Made by a program: the position numbers and the translations under genes. This document shows, piece after piece, positions 25,206 through 34,859 of a stretch of DNA of 64,000 bases. The notes under the pieces were generated by a model. That model saw nothing but the letters and a program-made list of their open reading frames with translations, searched no databases and was not told where the DNA came from. This DNA is from Clostridium thermarum (GTDB lineage Bacteria; Bacillota; Clostridia; Clostridiales; Clostridiaceae), in NCBI RefSeq assembly GCF_006351925.1, contig NZ_CP040924.1, positions 2,068,001 through 2,132,000 on the forward strand, read 5' to 3'. The number at the start of each line of letters is the position of its first letter. Within the stretch, counting starts at the first letter, position 1.

Positions 25206-25640
25206 TTAAGCCTTTTGTGAGAAGGCACTTTCTCCATATTTCTTAATGAGTTCACAAAAGGTTTCATCTACATATTCACGTATTAGCTTCATATACCTCA
25301 GATCCAATTTAACGAACTCAGCTCCATATATGCTGCAATCATCTTCATAACGGCAATTTCTTATACAGGCAATACATTCAAAGGAATAATCGGCATTAGG
25401 AAGCCTCAACTGAAAACTGATAAAATCATTTTCCTTCAGTAATAAATTTGACTTGATCCCCATACCTCCTTCTGATATATCAATGACCAGCAAGTATTTG
25501 CCATTGACGATAAGGTCCCGTATGGACCTAAAATTTATTAAGGGGTACTCAACATTATAATACAGGGGAACCCGCCTATAGCGTCTTTTCTCTTTTGAAT
25601 AAAAATAGACTCTGTTATAAATAAAGGAGTAGGATTGCAT
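25206..25640 (-). CDS. PilZ-domain protein (cyclic di-GMP receptor)
   Basis: A 144-residue single-domain protein. The c-di-GMP-binding motifs of PilZ are visible: RRYRRV (RxxxR, about residues 18-23) and VIDISEGGMGI (DxSxxG, about residues 52-62), followed by the beta-barrel. It is therefore probably a cytoplasmic effector of cyclic di-GMP; the target process (motility, matrix, other) is not shown by the neighbourhood. A single gene with ATG 25640 behind GGTGG. Confidence 0.88.
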   Translation of the reverse strand: MQSYSFIYNRVYFYSKEKRRYRRVPLYYNVEYPLINFRSIRDLIVNGKYLLVIDISEGGMGIKSNLLLKENDFISFQLRLPNADYSFECIACIRNCRYEDDCSIYGAEFVKLDLRYMKLIREYVDETFCELIKKYGESAFSQKA

Positions 25641-25878
25641 TTTATACCACCTGCCATATCTTTAGTAAATGAAATTATGAGTGAAGATATATATCTAGAA
25701 CTTTGAAGCTGGTATATGGTTTATACTTTTCATATATTCTACAATCTAATATAGATATCCTTCAAAACAAGTAAATGTTTACATAGAATATTTTTACATT
25801 TTAACTTGTGAATCATAATAATTTTCAGTAAAATATTTTAAATATCTGATTCCTTATGACAGTGGCAAAAATATTTAT

Positions 25879-26610
25879 TTATTTGCTTGCTGCTATAACA
25901 AGAGAATATGAACTCTCTTTATCAAATTTACTGCCTTTAAAATCTCCATAGGCATCTATTTCGCTGAATCCCGCATTTGTCAACATCAAAATTGCATCGT
26001 CATATGTCAAGGGAGTTAATTCCACTTGATTTTCAAGTTTTTTATTGTCTAAAGATAAAATTGTTTTGAAAATAATTTTCTGTGTCTCCTCAATGTAATC
26101 ATAATATCTTTCAAAGCTTAAGGGCACACTTTCATTAACTATACAAGGCAGAGATGTAATTCCTTTAGTAAGTATTCTGTCATAATTAATTATTTGAAAT
26201 ATAAATTCCCCTTCATTGTCCAGCAACTGACGGATTCCAGCAAAGAAGCTCTGAATTTGAGCAAGACTCTGGAGATGAACCAGAGAGTTTCCAATACAAT
26301 ATATAGCTCCAAACTTAGCTCCGCTAAATTCCTCGTACAAGTTCAGCATATCTGCCTGCAAGAACACTACTTTACTATTTGTAGCTTTTGTCTTTTCACT
26401 TAATTTACGAATCATTTCTCTGTCTAGGTCTACTGCAGTCAAACTATATCCAAGCTTATCCAGTTCTATGGCATAACCACCTGTACCACAGGCTACATCA
26501 AGAACTGATTTAGGCGGATTACCTATATGGTTTTTGAGAAAATCTACAGTATTTTTTGAGACAGGAAATATTTTGTCATAGTAGGTTGAAATCTCTTCAT
26601 AAAAAGCCAT
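25879..26610 (-). CDS. Class I SAM-dependent methyltransferase
   Basis: A 243-residue Rossmann-fold methyltransferase. Motif I is VLDVACGTGGYAIEL, followed by the acidic end of strand 2 in LTAVDLD and by VVFLQADML and AIYCIGNSLVHL. ATG 26610 was chosen for its AAAGGGG site; the longer frame from 26688 runs back through a repeat and into the previous gene. Substrate unknown. It lies 66 bases after the VWA gene, on the same strand, with a repeat between them, so it may or may not belong to that operon. Confidence 0.88.
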   Translation of the reverse strand: MAFYEEISTYYDKIFPVSKNTVDFLKNHIGNPPKSVLDVACGTGGYAIELDKLGYSLTAVDLDREMIRKLSEKTKATNSKVVFLQADMLNLYEEFSGAKFGAIYCIGNSLVHLQSLAQIQSFFAGIRQLLDNEGEFIFQIINYDRILTKGITSLPCIVNESVPLSFERYYDYIEETQKIIFKTILSLDNKKLENQVELTPLTYDDAILMLTNAGFSEIDAYGDFKGSKFDKESSYSLVIAASK

Positions 26611-26644
26611 TTTGATTACCCCTTTCGTATTTTTTTGGTGGCAG

Positions 26645-26682
26645 ATGTGATGTGACTTGTGAGGTGGCAGGCACCTCACTTG
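26645..26682. repeat. Copy of the GTGAGGTG...GGCACCTCAC interspersed repeat
   Basis: ATGTGACTTGTGAGGTG is followed by GCAGGCACCTCAC. The same words occur in the 64-bp palindrome at 58245-58308 and in the cluster at 42381-42600. The VWA stop codon lies inside this copy. Confidence 0.75.
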
Positions 26683-28043
26683 GCCCATTCAGACCTTATT
26701 TCTTTGAGTTCACTTTTAAGCAAATCCAAGGGAAGCATTTCTTCATTATTTTTCTTCCTAGAACCTAAATTAATTACATGGCCGGGCGGATTTTTCAGTG
26801 AAAGTTTATTTTCTGAAGTAGTAATAACCCAGATAGTTTTATAGTGAACAATGCTTTGATCAAGAATTTCTTCACCTAAACCGTCAGTAAAGTAAATTAG
26901 TGTGGCCTTATACAGCTTCCTTTTGCTTATATATTCAAACACCGGTGAGAACTTAGTTTTTCCACTGGCTTTAGGTCTTTCTTTGATTGGCTTTCCGGCT
27001 TGTAAGGAATAAATCCTTCTGAGTTCATCGTCACATTCAAGAACAGTGACCTTTGAGTTGTAGCTTCTAACCAAAGCCTTGATTTCAGTCAATATGTTAT
27101 CTATTTCTTTTTCCGTCATACTTCCGCTGATATCAATGGCTACAATCACTTCACTGATATAGTGAGTTATGATCCCTCTAAGCTCCAAACGGTCCGGCAT
27201 TCTCCTATCCCTACGGGTTATGGTTTTCTTCTTTTTCCAAGGTGTAGTCCCAAAGCTTCTTATGAGGAGTTTTTGCCAGGAGAGTTTGGGGTTTGCTCTG
27301 GAATCCTCCGCTATCCGGCTTACACTATCAGGTCTACTGACATCATTAATGTTTTCTAGTAGTTTATCTACTATCTCCTTCAATTGCTCTTCGTCTAGAT
27401 CTAAGTTTTCATTCATCCAAGTGTGGTGACTTTCCCCAACCTCGGTGCTTGAAAGATTGTCTGTTTCAATTTCCTCACCAATAACCACATTTTGAATTTT
27501 TCTATTCAAGGCCTCCTGGATTTGATGTGTGTAGAATTCAAGTGCTTGATTTTCTTGAAGGTTAACATTATATGACAAGCTTACTTTTTCTATGGTATTA
27601 GCCCAGTTTGGCAGGTTTATTATATATTGATTCACGGATATATCCATAGCTAAATTAACTGCCAGTTTGCTGTAATTTTTCAATAATACCTGTGACCTGT
27701 AATGATGAAGACTTAAAATGTGGTACACTTCATGTTTAAGTAGGGCTTGAATTTCTCTTATAGTGCATTCCAGCAAGTAAATGGGGTTTATCACTAATCT
27801 GAAATAGTTATACTGAGGTATTGTACACATTGGCTCTTGCAGATCGTAATCAAGTTCCCGCCTCAGCTCAACTATGAAATTAGCGAAAAAAGTATCTGCC
27901 CCCTCTATCATTTCCAGTATTATTGACTGCCAAAGTTTATTAAAAGCGTTGGCGAATTCCGGGTCCTTTGAAATTTCCTTGTCCTTAGCTATACATTGGG
28001 CTGATAGTTCAGTCCTTTTTCCCTCTATAAAATTGGTACCCAT
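26676..28043 (-). CDS. VWA-like protein with N-terminal metallopeptidase-like domain (DUF2201)
   Basis: A 455-residue protein of the COG3864 type. The N-terminal half carries HEVYH (residues 104-108), an HExxH zinc-peptidase motif, and LAMDISVNQYI, as in the DUF2201 metallopeptidase-like domain. The middle is acidic. The C-terminal third is a VWA-like domain with an intact MIDAS start, IVAIDISGSMT (about 300). The pair with the MoxR ATPase four bases upstream is the classic MoxR-VWA unit (compare RavA-ViaA), in which the ATPase acts on or through the VWA protein. The direct target is unknown. It may cleave a substrate as well as bind it. Confidence 0.88.
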   Translation of the reverse strand: MGTNFIEGKRTELSAQCIAKDKEISKDPEFANAFNKLWQSIILEMIEGADTFFANFIVELRRELDYDLQEPMCTIPQYNYFRLVINPIYLLECTIREIQALLKHEVYHILSLHHYRSQVLLKNYSKLAVNLAMDISVNQYIINLPNWANTIEKVSLSYNVNLQENQALEFYTHQIQEALNRKIQNVVIGEEIETDNLSSTEVGESHHTWMNENLDLDEEQLKEIVDKLLENINDVSRPDSVSRIAEDSRANPKLSWQKLLIRSFGTTPWKKKKTITRRDRRMPDRLELRGIITHYISEVIVAIDISGSMTEKEIDNILTEIKALVRSYNSKVTVLECDDELRRIYSLQAGKPIKERPKASGKTKFSPVFEYISKRKLYKATLIYFTDGLGEEILDQSIVHYKTIWVITTSENKLSLKNPPGHVINLGSRKKNNEEMLPLDLLKSELKEIRSEWAK

Positions 28044-28047
28044 ATCT

Positions 28048-29172
28048 TTACCTAGCCTCTATAAAAATTTCAAAGTAACCTTCGATGAACTCTTCACAAT
28101 CGAGAAAGCTTTCATAGGAATCCTGGTCCATATCTCTTTTTATTTTCTTCATTATTGCCATTCTTAAGTCCTTGGGGAACAACCTTATAATACTTGTAAA
28201 GTATCTAATTATCCTTGGGTTAGGGTTTTCTGATATTTCGCCTATGCAATTTACAGCCAATAAATACTGTTTTTCATAACTTTCATTTTTTATCCTTGCA
28301 ATGAGTTCCTCATCCAATGTGTCCCTATTCAGTAGTTCTGAAGCTATTAAATAAGACTTATCCTTATTATTTATAAAGTTCATAAACTCCTGTGCTATAT
28401 AAGGTCCTACATTTCCTTTGACGGCATGTAGGAAAATGTCGCTGCTGTAATGGTCTTTATTTGCTGTAGCAGCTTCATAAATACGGGAAACCCTTTCCCA
28501 GCTTCTAGGAGTAGCTCTCACTGCTCCCTCCATGTCCGGCTTATGGAGATATTGTGGAAAAATACTGATAAAGTTCAGAACATCCTGATGGATACCCACT
28601 CTCTTCCCCCAAAGAAGCCAGCTTGCAGCATCAGATTCCAGTTCCAGCCAGACAAATCTGTTCTCCTGGGCCGGATCCATTTCCACCACTTGATAATCAC
28701 TTGCTGAAAAATTATTAAATTTACTTGAAGGATTCATGGCTGCCATCACAAGAGTATTCGCAGGAAGCTTGTATCCGTTTATCTCCCTGTTGAGGATTAT
28801 GTTCATTAATTCCTGCTGTACCACGTGCTCACAGCGGTTTAGCTCATCTATAAAGAGCAGGACCGGCCTTTTACTGTTTTCCTCAAGGGCCTTATCAATT
28901 TCCTGCAGCTTATGGTGTACAGCGTAAACCGTTCTTTTCTTAGTTGTTTTATTTTCATCTTTATATACACTGTAATCCTCCACTATGGGTAGTCCACCTA
29001 TTTCACCTTCTTTTAAGAGGTTTCCATCTATGTTTACCAAATAATATCCATTTCTCTCTGCTAATTCTCTTACCAGTGCTGTCTTGCCAATGCCACTCTC
29101 ACCAACCAGCATTGGTACGGCACCACTTTTCAATATTAATTCTGAAGTTAATAACGCCTCTTTAAAATTCAT
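28048..29172 (-). CDS. MoxR-family AAA+ ATPase
   Basis: A 374-residue AAA+ ATPase. Walker A is GESGIGKT (24-31), Walker B is LLFIDELNR (about 105-113), a sensor-1 Asn lies in VMAAMNPSS, and an arginine-rich ATPRSWER segment follows, typical of the MoxR/RavA branch of chaperone-like ATPases. The C-terminal third is helical. It starts 14 bases after the repeat protein gene and stops four bases before the VWA gene, so these three are translated as a unit. Likely role: ATP-driven remodelling of a partner selected by the VWA or repeat protein. Confidence 0.92.
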   Translation of the reverse strand: MNFKEALLTSELILKSGAVPMLVGESGIGKTALVRELAERNGYYLVNIDGNLLKEGEIGGLPIVEDYSVYKDENKTTKKRTVYAVHHKLQEIDKALEENSKRPVLLFIDELNRCEHVVQQELMNIILNREINGYKLPANTLVMAAMNPSSKFNNFSASDYQVVEMDPAQENRFVWLELESDAASWLLWGKRVGIHQDVLNFISIFPQYLHKPDMEGAVRATPRSWERVSRIYEAATANKDHYSSDIFLHAVKGNVGPYIAQEFMNFINNKDKSYLIASELLNRDTLDEELIARIKNESYEKQYLLAVNCIGEISENPNPRIIRYFTSIIRLFPKDLRMAIMKKIKRDMDQDSYESFLDCEEFIEGYFEIFIEAR

Positions 29173-29186
29173 AATTCGCTCCTTAG

Positions 29187-29960
29187 TTATAAGTTGTAGT
29201 GTACAAACATCCTCTTAGCCCTTTTGCTTCCGTTCTCATACATAAATTTCACCTTATCTATGGTAAATCTTCGGATTTCACAAAAGGCCTTTATAAATCT
29301 ATCTTCCACATCTTCTCTTGAAATATATTCTTTGATAATTGAAATAATATACTTTTCATCAAAAGTATTCATGTGCTTAACAATATTTAAATTGTTAAGC
29401 AATAAAACTTCAAGTTCTTCCTGGGTAAATCTAAAGCTGTTTATGGTTTCAGGATAATTTTTTATAGCATGGATTTTCACCTCAAAGATTGGATTATCTA
29501 TATAATTTATAGCCTTAGAATGCATGGCAACAGCCTCAAGTTGAGTGGCTAAAGTCGGCTCCTTGATATACTTAATAGCCTCCCAGTTGCTCCTTATGGC
29601 AATCTTTTGCAACTCTTCATCTGAATTTTTGACATACTGTATAGCCCAGCCATTATTTTCCAGTGCCTTGATAATTACCGCTCTTGTAGGTGATTTAATA
29701 AACTTTAGAGTATTCCAAGCCTTCTCCACACAATAGATACAGATATCTTCACTGGGATTATCTATATACTCCAAAGTCCACACAGAACCTTCAACAGCCT
29801 TCCATTTAACTTCCTCTGAGGGGTTGTTTATATATTTTATAGCATCAGGTTTTATAGAAACAGCCTTTAACTGAAGGTCAACTGATGGATTATCTATATT
29901 TTTTATATAATATGGATCTTTTTTTAATACAATTTCAGGATCCACTGTACTATCTGGCAT
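29187..29960 (-). CDS. Helical repeat protein in the MoxR-VWA unit
   Basis: A 257-residue protein built from about seven imperfect units of roughly 22-24 residues with the pattern ...A(I/L)xYI(D/K/N)NP(S/T)xExxxxAV... (for example AIKYINNPSEEVKWKAV and AINYIDNPIFEVKIHAI). The pattern is that of short alpha-helical repeats, as in DUF4116-like or HEAT-like solenoids. It has no enzymatic motif, no signal and no membrane helix, so a binding scaffold is likely. ATG 29960 follows AGGAGG. An extended -10 promoter lies about 65 bases upstream. As first gene of the unit it may be the sensor or substrate adaptor; that is inference. Confidence 0.75.
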   Translation of the reverse strand: MPDSTVDPEIVLKKDPYYIKNIDNPSVDLQLKAVSIKPDAIKYINNPSEEVKWKAVEGSVWTLEYIDNPSEDICIYCVEKAWNTLKFIKSPTRAVIIKALENNGWAIQYVKNSDEELQKIAIRSNWEAIKYIKEPTLATQLEAVAMHSKAINYIDNPIFEVKIHAIKNYPETINSFRFTQEELEVLLLNNLNIVKHMNTFDEKYIISIIKEYISREDVEDRFIKAFCEIRRFTIDKVKFMYENGSKRAKRMFVHYNL

Positions 29961-30023
29961 TTTCTTTCCTCCTAGTAATTATGTTCTATATTAAAATTGC
30001 ATTGTTCACAATTAATTTTTAAT

Positions 30024-30032
30024 ATTATACCA
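30024..30032 (-). promoter_or_regulatory. Extended -10 promoter of the repeat-MoxR-VWA unit
   Basis: TGGTATAAT on the minus strand (TGnTATAAT) in the 92-base gap between the helicase and the repeat protein gene, so the unit can be expressed apart from the helicase. Confidence 0.5.
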
Positions 30033-30052
30033 TTCTTAAACAAAAATTAATT

Positions 30053-33000
30053 TTATTTTTCTTCTTTCCATTCATTCCTTATGCTTTGGGCTATGGATTT
30101 AACTTTTTCAACAAGTGAAAAGTCCCTTGCATTTTCAATATCTAAGTCGCCATTACAAGGATATATTTCCATGGCAGTGAGCCTTTCGCATACCCTTTCC
30201 ATAGTGCTTAACTTGTTTCTGTAGAACTCACTTCCTCTGATTCTGATAAAACGCCAGCCCAATCTTTCAAGAATAGCTTGTCTTACCATATCTTCTTCAA
30301 GTTTATCCTCACCGTGCCATCTCTCACCGTCACACTCAATGGCAACCTTCTTATCTTTATAAATTGCCACCATATCGATTCTGTAGGAACCGACAGACCA
30401 CTGAGGTTTTATACTGTAGCCTCTTCCAATGAGGAACTTCATGACGTCCACTTCAAATTCAGACTCTGCAGCCTTTGAAAGTGTATCAAATATAATTTCC
30501 TTTGAAGTAGGATTTTTCAAGTATTCCATTAGCTCTTTTCTGATATCACCGGGCTTAAGGTCGTCATCTCCAATTGAATGAACCAGCCAAATTTGGTCTC
30601 TTGCACGGCTTACTGCCACGTTATACCTCTTTTTGTATAAGTCATCGTTTCCGTATTTCATAAGATTAAGAAGTCCTTCACTTTCATTTGTATCCACCAT
30701 GGACAAGAAAATTATATCCCTTTCATCGCCTTGGAAATTGGCAGATTTACCGCAGAGGATTTGTCTCTTTTTATATTCAGAGGGTTCCATCCTATTTTGC
30801 AGCATTGTATCTATTAAGGCTGCCTGTTTCTCTCCCCTTAAGGTGATGACTCCAAAGGTCTTGTCCTTATATTCTTCACTTTCACAGCAGGCAAGTATTA
30901 AAGACACAATGGTCTCTGCCTCTTTTTTATTCATCTTATTCCTGCAGGTTGCTCCATGGACCCTATAGGTTACAGTTGCAGGTTTTATGACTACTTCACT
31001 GGAATCTCTTAGGGGCTTTATAGCACCATTATAGGACAGCCAATTGGAATACTGGATTATCTCAGGTACACATCTGAAGTGTTCCCTTAATCTGACAGGC
31101 TGGTAACCCGAAGCCTGAGCCAAATCATAGATGGAAAACTTGCCGGAGTATAATTTATCGTTGGGAATGTCATAGAGGTATTCTTTTATAAGCTTGTCTA
31201 CATCCTCACTTCTTTCTCCTACGGCCAGGGGGCTTACCTGCTCATTGTCACCTACCACTATGGCCTTTTTTCCCAGATAAAGGGCTACAAGCCCCATCAA
31301 ATCCGCCTGACTGGCCTCATCAATTATTACCACATCAAACTTATTTTGTCTGGGATTAAAATTCTCTACCACCTTACTCAATGGCATTATCCATACGGGA
31401 ATTGCTCCCTGACATTCAGGCATTAGCTTTCGTGCCTCAGCCTTGTATACCTCAACCTTCTTGCCCGTCCCTGTGCCAATCTTTCTGATAAGCTGTCTCC
31501 AACCTTCAATGGCTTGTACCTGTTTTCTATTGTCTTGGAAATTCAAGAGCTTTGCCTGCCAGGCCTTTTTAAAAGCTAACTCTGCTGTGTTTTCCTTAAG
31601 CTCTTCCTCGATTTTAAGTATTTCTTCTTGAATAGACTCAATATATTGACTATCTCTTTCTATTAATTCCTGGCTGAATTGAGCATATAGCCAGGCCTCC
31701 TTAATGGCTGTAGGCGGATTTCCCTCTCCATGGGGGGGATTTCTCAGTGCAATCTCTTTAGCCCAAGCCGGAGCGGTGTCACTTAACTTTCTTAGGAGGT
31801 ATTTTCTTCGGTCTATATCCTGGCCTTTCTTCTTTAAATTCGCCAAGGCTTCATAGGCTTCCTTATACAAAGCCACCGATTCCATATGTAATGCAGTCTG
31901 CAGGCTACTGATTATTTTGCTGGTCTGAGCTTGGGAGTATGTATTAACCTTCCTTTCTATGCCTTCTTTTAGGTTTACATACTTTGAGTACTCAAGTCTG
32001 TAAATTTCAGAATTGATAACGGCTATAAGTTTTGGTCCAAGTTCCTGCTTTATATATTTTAATCTACTGTACTTATCCTTTGATAGATCTATGTTTTTAT
32101 CTACTCTTATCAAATCCACACCAAGGGACTTCAATTTAGATATTATGGGATTCCAGTATTTTTCATACCATAGGAGAGCTTCTTCCAAAAGGCCTCGGTA
32201 CTTATGACAAACTATTTCAAAATCCACTCCCATGGCATAGGTCCTATCTGCCCCTAGTGGTGCCATCTGCCTGTCCCATCGGTTAGCCAGTTGCATTCTA
32301 GCCTTGCTTAAGCGGTAGTACTTCAGCAAAGCCCTATATTCATTGAGATGTTTGGGCACCTTCCCGTTTATTCTACAGCTGTTGATAACTGTCTTCATAT
32401 CAGGATTTAATATCAGGTTCAGTCTTGAAACCTTGCCCGATGCTTCCAGCTTCTCTATTATGGCCTCAAGCAGTTTTTCCACATCTATTTTGCTATCAAC
32501 CTGCTGGATCTCAGGATTGTACTTAATCAACTCTTCTGAAATAACCAAATTCATTTTATATACCTTATCTATTTCTCTGATAAGGCCTTCCCAATTCTTT
32601 CTCACCGCATCTTCCCTTGAACCTTCCATAGCAGCCAGCATCCACTCATTCTCTGTCTGCAGCTTTTCCAAGGCGGCGTTTATATCTTTTATTACAACTT
32701 GTAAAGCCTCTATGGATGCCTCCCGTCTTACGGGATGCCAACAGTCTTCGTAACTCTTGAGTTCTTCTTCTCTGTAGCTGTTTTTCTTAGTTATCAGCTT
32801 ATAAAAATCTGTGGGACTCATTAGCTCTTCTAATTCCGGCAGGTCATTATGGTATTCCCTTTCTTCCTCTGCTGAAATCAAAATATCTGAGCCATAGAGC
32901 TCCAATATCTCTGCTTCAGTCAGAGAAGTTCCTTCCCCACCTTTTACCGGGGTGGGTATCCAGGAATATGTATCTTTATATTTGCTGAGAAATTTAGCTG

Positions 33001-34558
33001 CCTCTATAGGCTTAAATTCCTCTCCGTTAATAACTATAGGCCTGTACTCATTTAGCCGGGCATCTTTCAGCTTTAGCTGCAGGTTTCTCAATCTGCTTAT
33101 TTGTTCCCTTCTAACTCGCTCTAAAGCTTCAATCTGCCAAATCAATGTGGCTGGATTTAACCTCGACCTGTTCTCATTTATTTCATCTAAGGTTTTCTCC
33201 ATTTCCTCTCTGCTTTCGGTAGTACTCAATAAACTTAGACATAAGGCCTGCAGGTTATCCGCCACTTTACTCTTTAATACAGAAAGAGCCTTCTCACTGT
33301 AGCTTGTCACTAAAATGCTTTTACCTTGGGCTAATAGGTGGCCTATCATATTTGCTATGGTATGGGTTTTGCCTGTTCCCGGAGGCCCCTGCACCAATAC
33401 CGCATCGTTATATTCCAGATATTTTGCAACTGCTAACTGCTCACTGTTGGCCGGCTTGGTCATTAAAATGTCCTCATCTATGCCATTTGGATTAAGGCTT
33501 CCCATGGTTTTAAAGGCTTCTTCCGTATAATGCCTTTCTTCGGTGCAGCCTACTACATCCTTTAGAAATCCCGGCAGCTTACCGGCTGTATTGATGTCTT
33601 CTAATACGGAATCAAGTGCTGTGCCAAAGCCTATATTTCTCTTTCTCAAAAACAGCACCGGTCTTCTGTAAATCTGTGGATTTTCATAATTATTTGATAC
33701 ATCCATTCTGAATTCATGAAACTGTCCCTTAGCTGAAAGTGCATTTGCAAGTCTATTTAAAAATGAATTTGTATTGGCCTGTTCAAGCACAGAATATTTA
33801 TTGATATCAAATTCATCATAGAGCTCTCGCAGTAATTCACTATTTAAGTCTTCTATGTAATAAAACAGACTCCTGTAGATTTCAGTTCCCTTATCAGAAT
33901 GTCTAAGTATAAATTCAGGTATATCCGCATCAAACTCCAGTTTTACATGCTGTAAAAGCAGAGGGTGATCAATGAATACATCTTTCTTGTACAGCAGAAA
34001 GGCATCTCCTAAGATCAATTCCACCGCTTCCGGCTCCCTCATAATAGTTGAATATAGGCCATAAAGTGTATTAAAGAGGTCATCGGCAGCCCGTGCAGGC
34101 TGTTCCTCTTTAACCCATGCCTCTCTTTGAGCTTTCCAGTGGTTAAAGACCTTAACCCTTTCTCTGTCCTCTTCGAATTTAACTACGGTGTACTCAATTT
34201 CGTCCTTGTAGCTTGCTTCCTTCCTTACTTTTATTTCAGCTTTTACTTTCACATCTCCATTTATATGGTCCCAGCCCACTTCTACCCATTGTCTAAGTTC
34301 TATGGGTAATGTTGGACAAGCAGTTAAAACCGGTCTTTTAACCCTTAATATTCCTTCGCAAGCTTTTTCATCCTGCTGCTGGCAATAGATATTATTTAAC
34401 ACTGTCTTATGCTTGGGTAAGTTGTCCATCCACTTCTTCCAGGGCTGATTTGAGATGTCTGTAATTATTGGATTTTTTATATTATTATATTGCTTCAAAA
34501 ATTGAAACAGCCTTATAATTCTTTCCTTTGAATTCTCCTTCACCTTTTGTTCCTCCAC
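30053..34558 (-). CDS. Large SF1 (DNA2/NAM7-type) helicase with C-terminal restriction-endonuclease-like domain
   Basis: 1501 residues. An N-terminal region of about 370 residues has no domain I recognise. Walker A is GPPGTGKT (about 388-395). A long helical insertion (about 430-1020) follows. Walker B is VVIIDEASQ (about 1075) with GDNEQVSP next, and the SF1 motif VAVSRARDQIW comes near 1340. The C-terminal 100 residues contain KVAIECDGERWHGEDKL and LGWRFIRIRGSEF, matching the DUF559/MTES_1575 nuclease fold (catalytic ExD region). This helicase-nuclease design occurs in single-gene defence proteins such as Hhe. No frameshift is seen. Cytoplasmic; it presumably unwinds and cuts nucleic acid. 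Confidence 0.88.
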   Translation of the reverse strand: MEEQKVKENSKERIIRLFQFLKQYNNIKNPIITDISNQPWKKWMDNLPKHKTVLNNIYCQQQDEKACEGILRVKRPVLTACPTLPIELRQWVEVGWDHINGDVKVKAEIKVRKEASYKDEIEYTVVKFEEDRERVKVFNHWKAQREAWVKEEQPARAADDLFNTLYGLYSTIMREPEAVELILGDAFLLYKKDVFIDHPLLLQHVKLEFDADIPEFILRHSDKGTEIYRSLFYYIEDLNSELLRELYDEFDINKYSVLEQANTNSFLNRLANALSAKGQFHEFRMDVSNNYENPQIYRRPVLFLRKRNIGFGTALDSVLEDINTAGKLPGFLKDVVGCTEERHYTEEAFKTMGSLNPNGIDEDILMTKPANSEQLAVAKYLEYNDAVLVQGPPGTGKTHTIANMIGHLLAQGKSILVTSYSEKALSVLKSKVADNLQALCLSLLSTTESREEMEKTLDEINENRSRLNPATLIWQIEALERVRREQISRLRNLQLKLKDARLNEYRPIVINGEEFKPIEAAKFLSKYKDTYSWIPTPVKGGEGTSLTEAEILELYGSDILISAEEEREYHNDLPELEELMSPTDFYKLITKKNSYREEELKSYEDCWHPVRREASIEALQVVIKDINAALEKLQTENEWMLAAMEGSREDAVRKNWEGLIREIDKVYKMNLVISEELIKYNPEIQQVDSKIDVEKLLEAIIEKLEASGKVSRLNLILNPDMKTVINSCRINGKVPKHLNEYRALLKYYRLSKARMQLANRWDRQMAPLGADRTYAMGVDFEIVCHKYRGLLEEALLWYEKYWNPIISKLKSLGVDLIRVDKNIDLSKDKYSRLKYIKQELGPKLIAVINSEIYRLEYSKYVNLKEGIERKVNTYSQAQTSKIISSLQTALHMESVALYKEAYEALANLKKKGQDIDRRKYLLRKLSDTAPAWAKEIALRNPPHGEGNPPTAIKEAWLYAQFSQELIERDSQYIESIQEEILKIEEELKENTAELAFKKAWQAKLLNFQDNRKQVQAIEGWRQLIRKIGTGTGKKVEVYKAEARKLMPECQGAIPVWIMPLSKVVENFNPRQNKFDVVIIDEASQADLMGLVALYLGKKAIVVGDNEQVSPLAVGERSEDVDKLIKEYLYDIPNDKLYSGKFSIYDLAQASGYQPVRLREHFRCVPEIIQYSNWLSYNGAIKPLRDSSEVVIKPATVTYRVHGATCRNKMNKKEAETIVSLILACCESEEYKDKTFGVITLRGEKQAALIDTMLQNRMEPSEYKKRQILCGKSANFQGDERDIIFLSMVDTNESEGLLNLMKYGNDDLYKKRYNVAVSRARDQIWLVHSIGDDDLKPGDIRKELMEYLKNPTSKEIIFDTLSKAAESEFEVDVMKFLIGRGYSIKPQWSVGSYRIDMVAIYKDKKVAIECDGERWHGEDKLEEDMVRQAILERLGWRFIRIRGSEFYRNKLSTMERVCERLTAMEIYPCNGDLDIENARDFSLVEKVKSIAQSIRNEWKEEK

Positions 34559-34731
34559 GTCTTTGTGTCTTAGCCAAAATGTCTTGTTTATCGTACTCCA
34601 GAACTAAGATTCTACTCTACTTCATTTTACTAATATTCAAGGCACAAAACAACCGTTCTGGTCTATATTTTTGTAGAAAAGATATTATATAAAAATAAAC
34701 TTATCAATATTGGTTTTGTTTTTATGTAATA

Positions 34732-34759
34732 TTGTATTATAAGATAATTGTGATAAAAT
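34732..34759 (+). promoter_or_regulatory. Promoter of fprA
   Basis: TTGTAT (34732-34737), 16-base spacer, TAAAAT (34754-34759), with TG two bases before it (extended -10, TGATAAAAT). About 100 bases of leader separate it from the start codon. The rest of the 290-base gap shows nothing clear. Confidence 0.55.
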
Positions 34760-34859
34760 GTTTATATGAAAGGTTCACTTTAAGTCAGTATTTTAATTAT
34801 GTGGAACCAGATTTATGGATAATTAATAATATAATACTTTGTGATAGGAGATGACGCTT

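Noticed and set aside
34738..34765. Rex or PerR operator upstream of fprA
   Set aside because: TTGTGA resembles a half site only; the second half does not match, and the bases are better explained as an extended -10 promoter.
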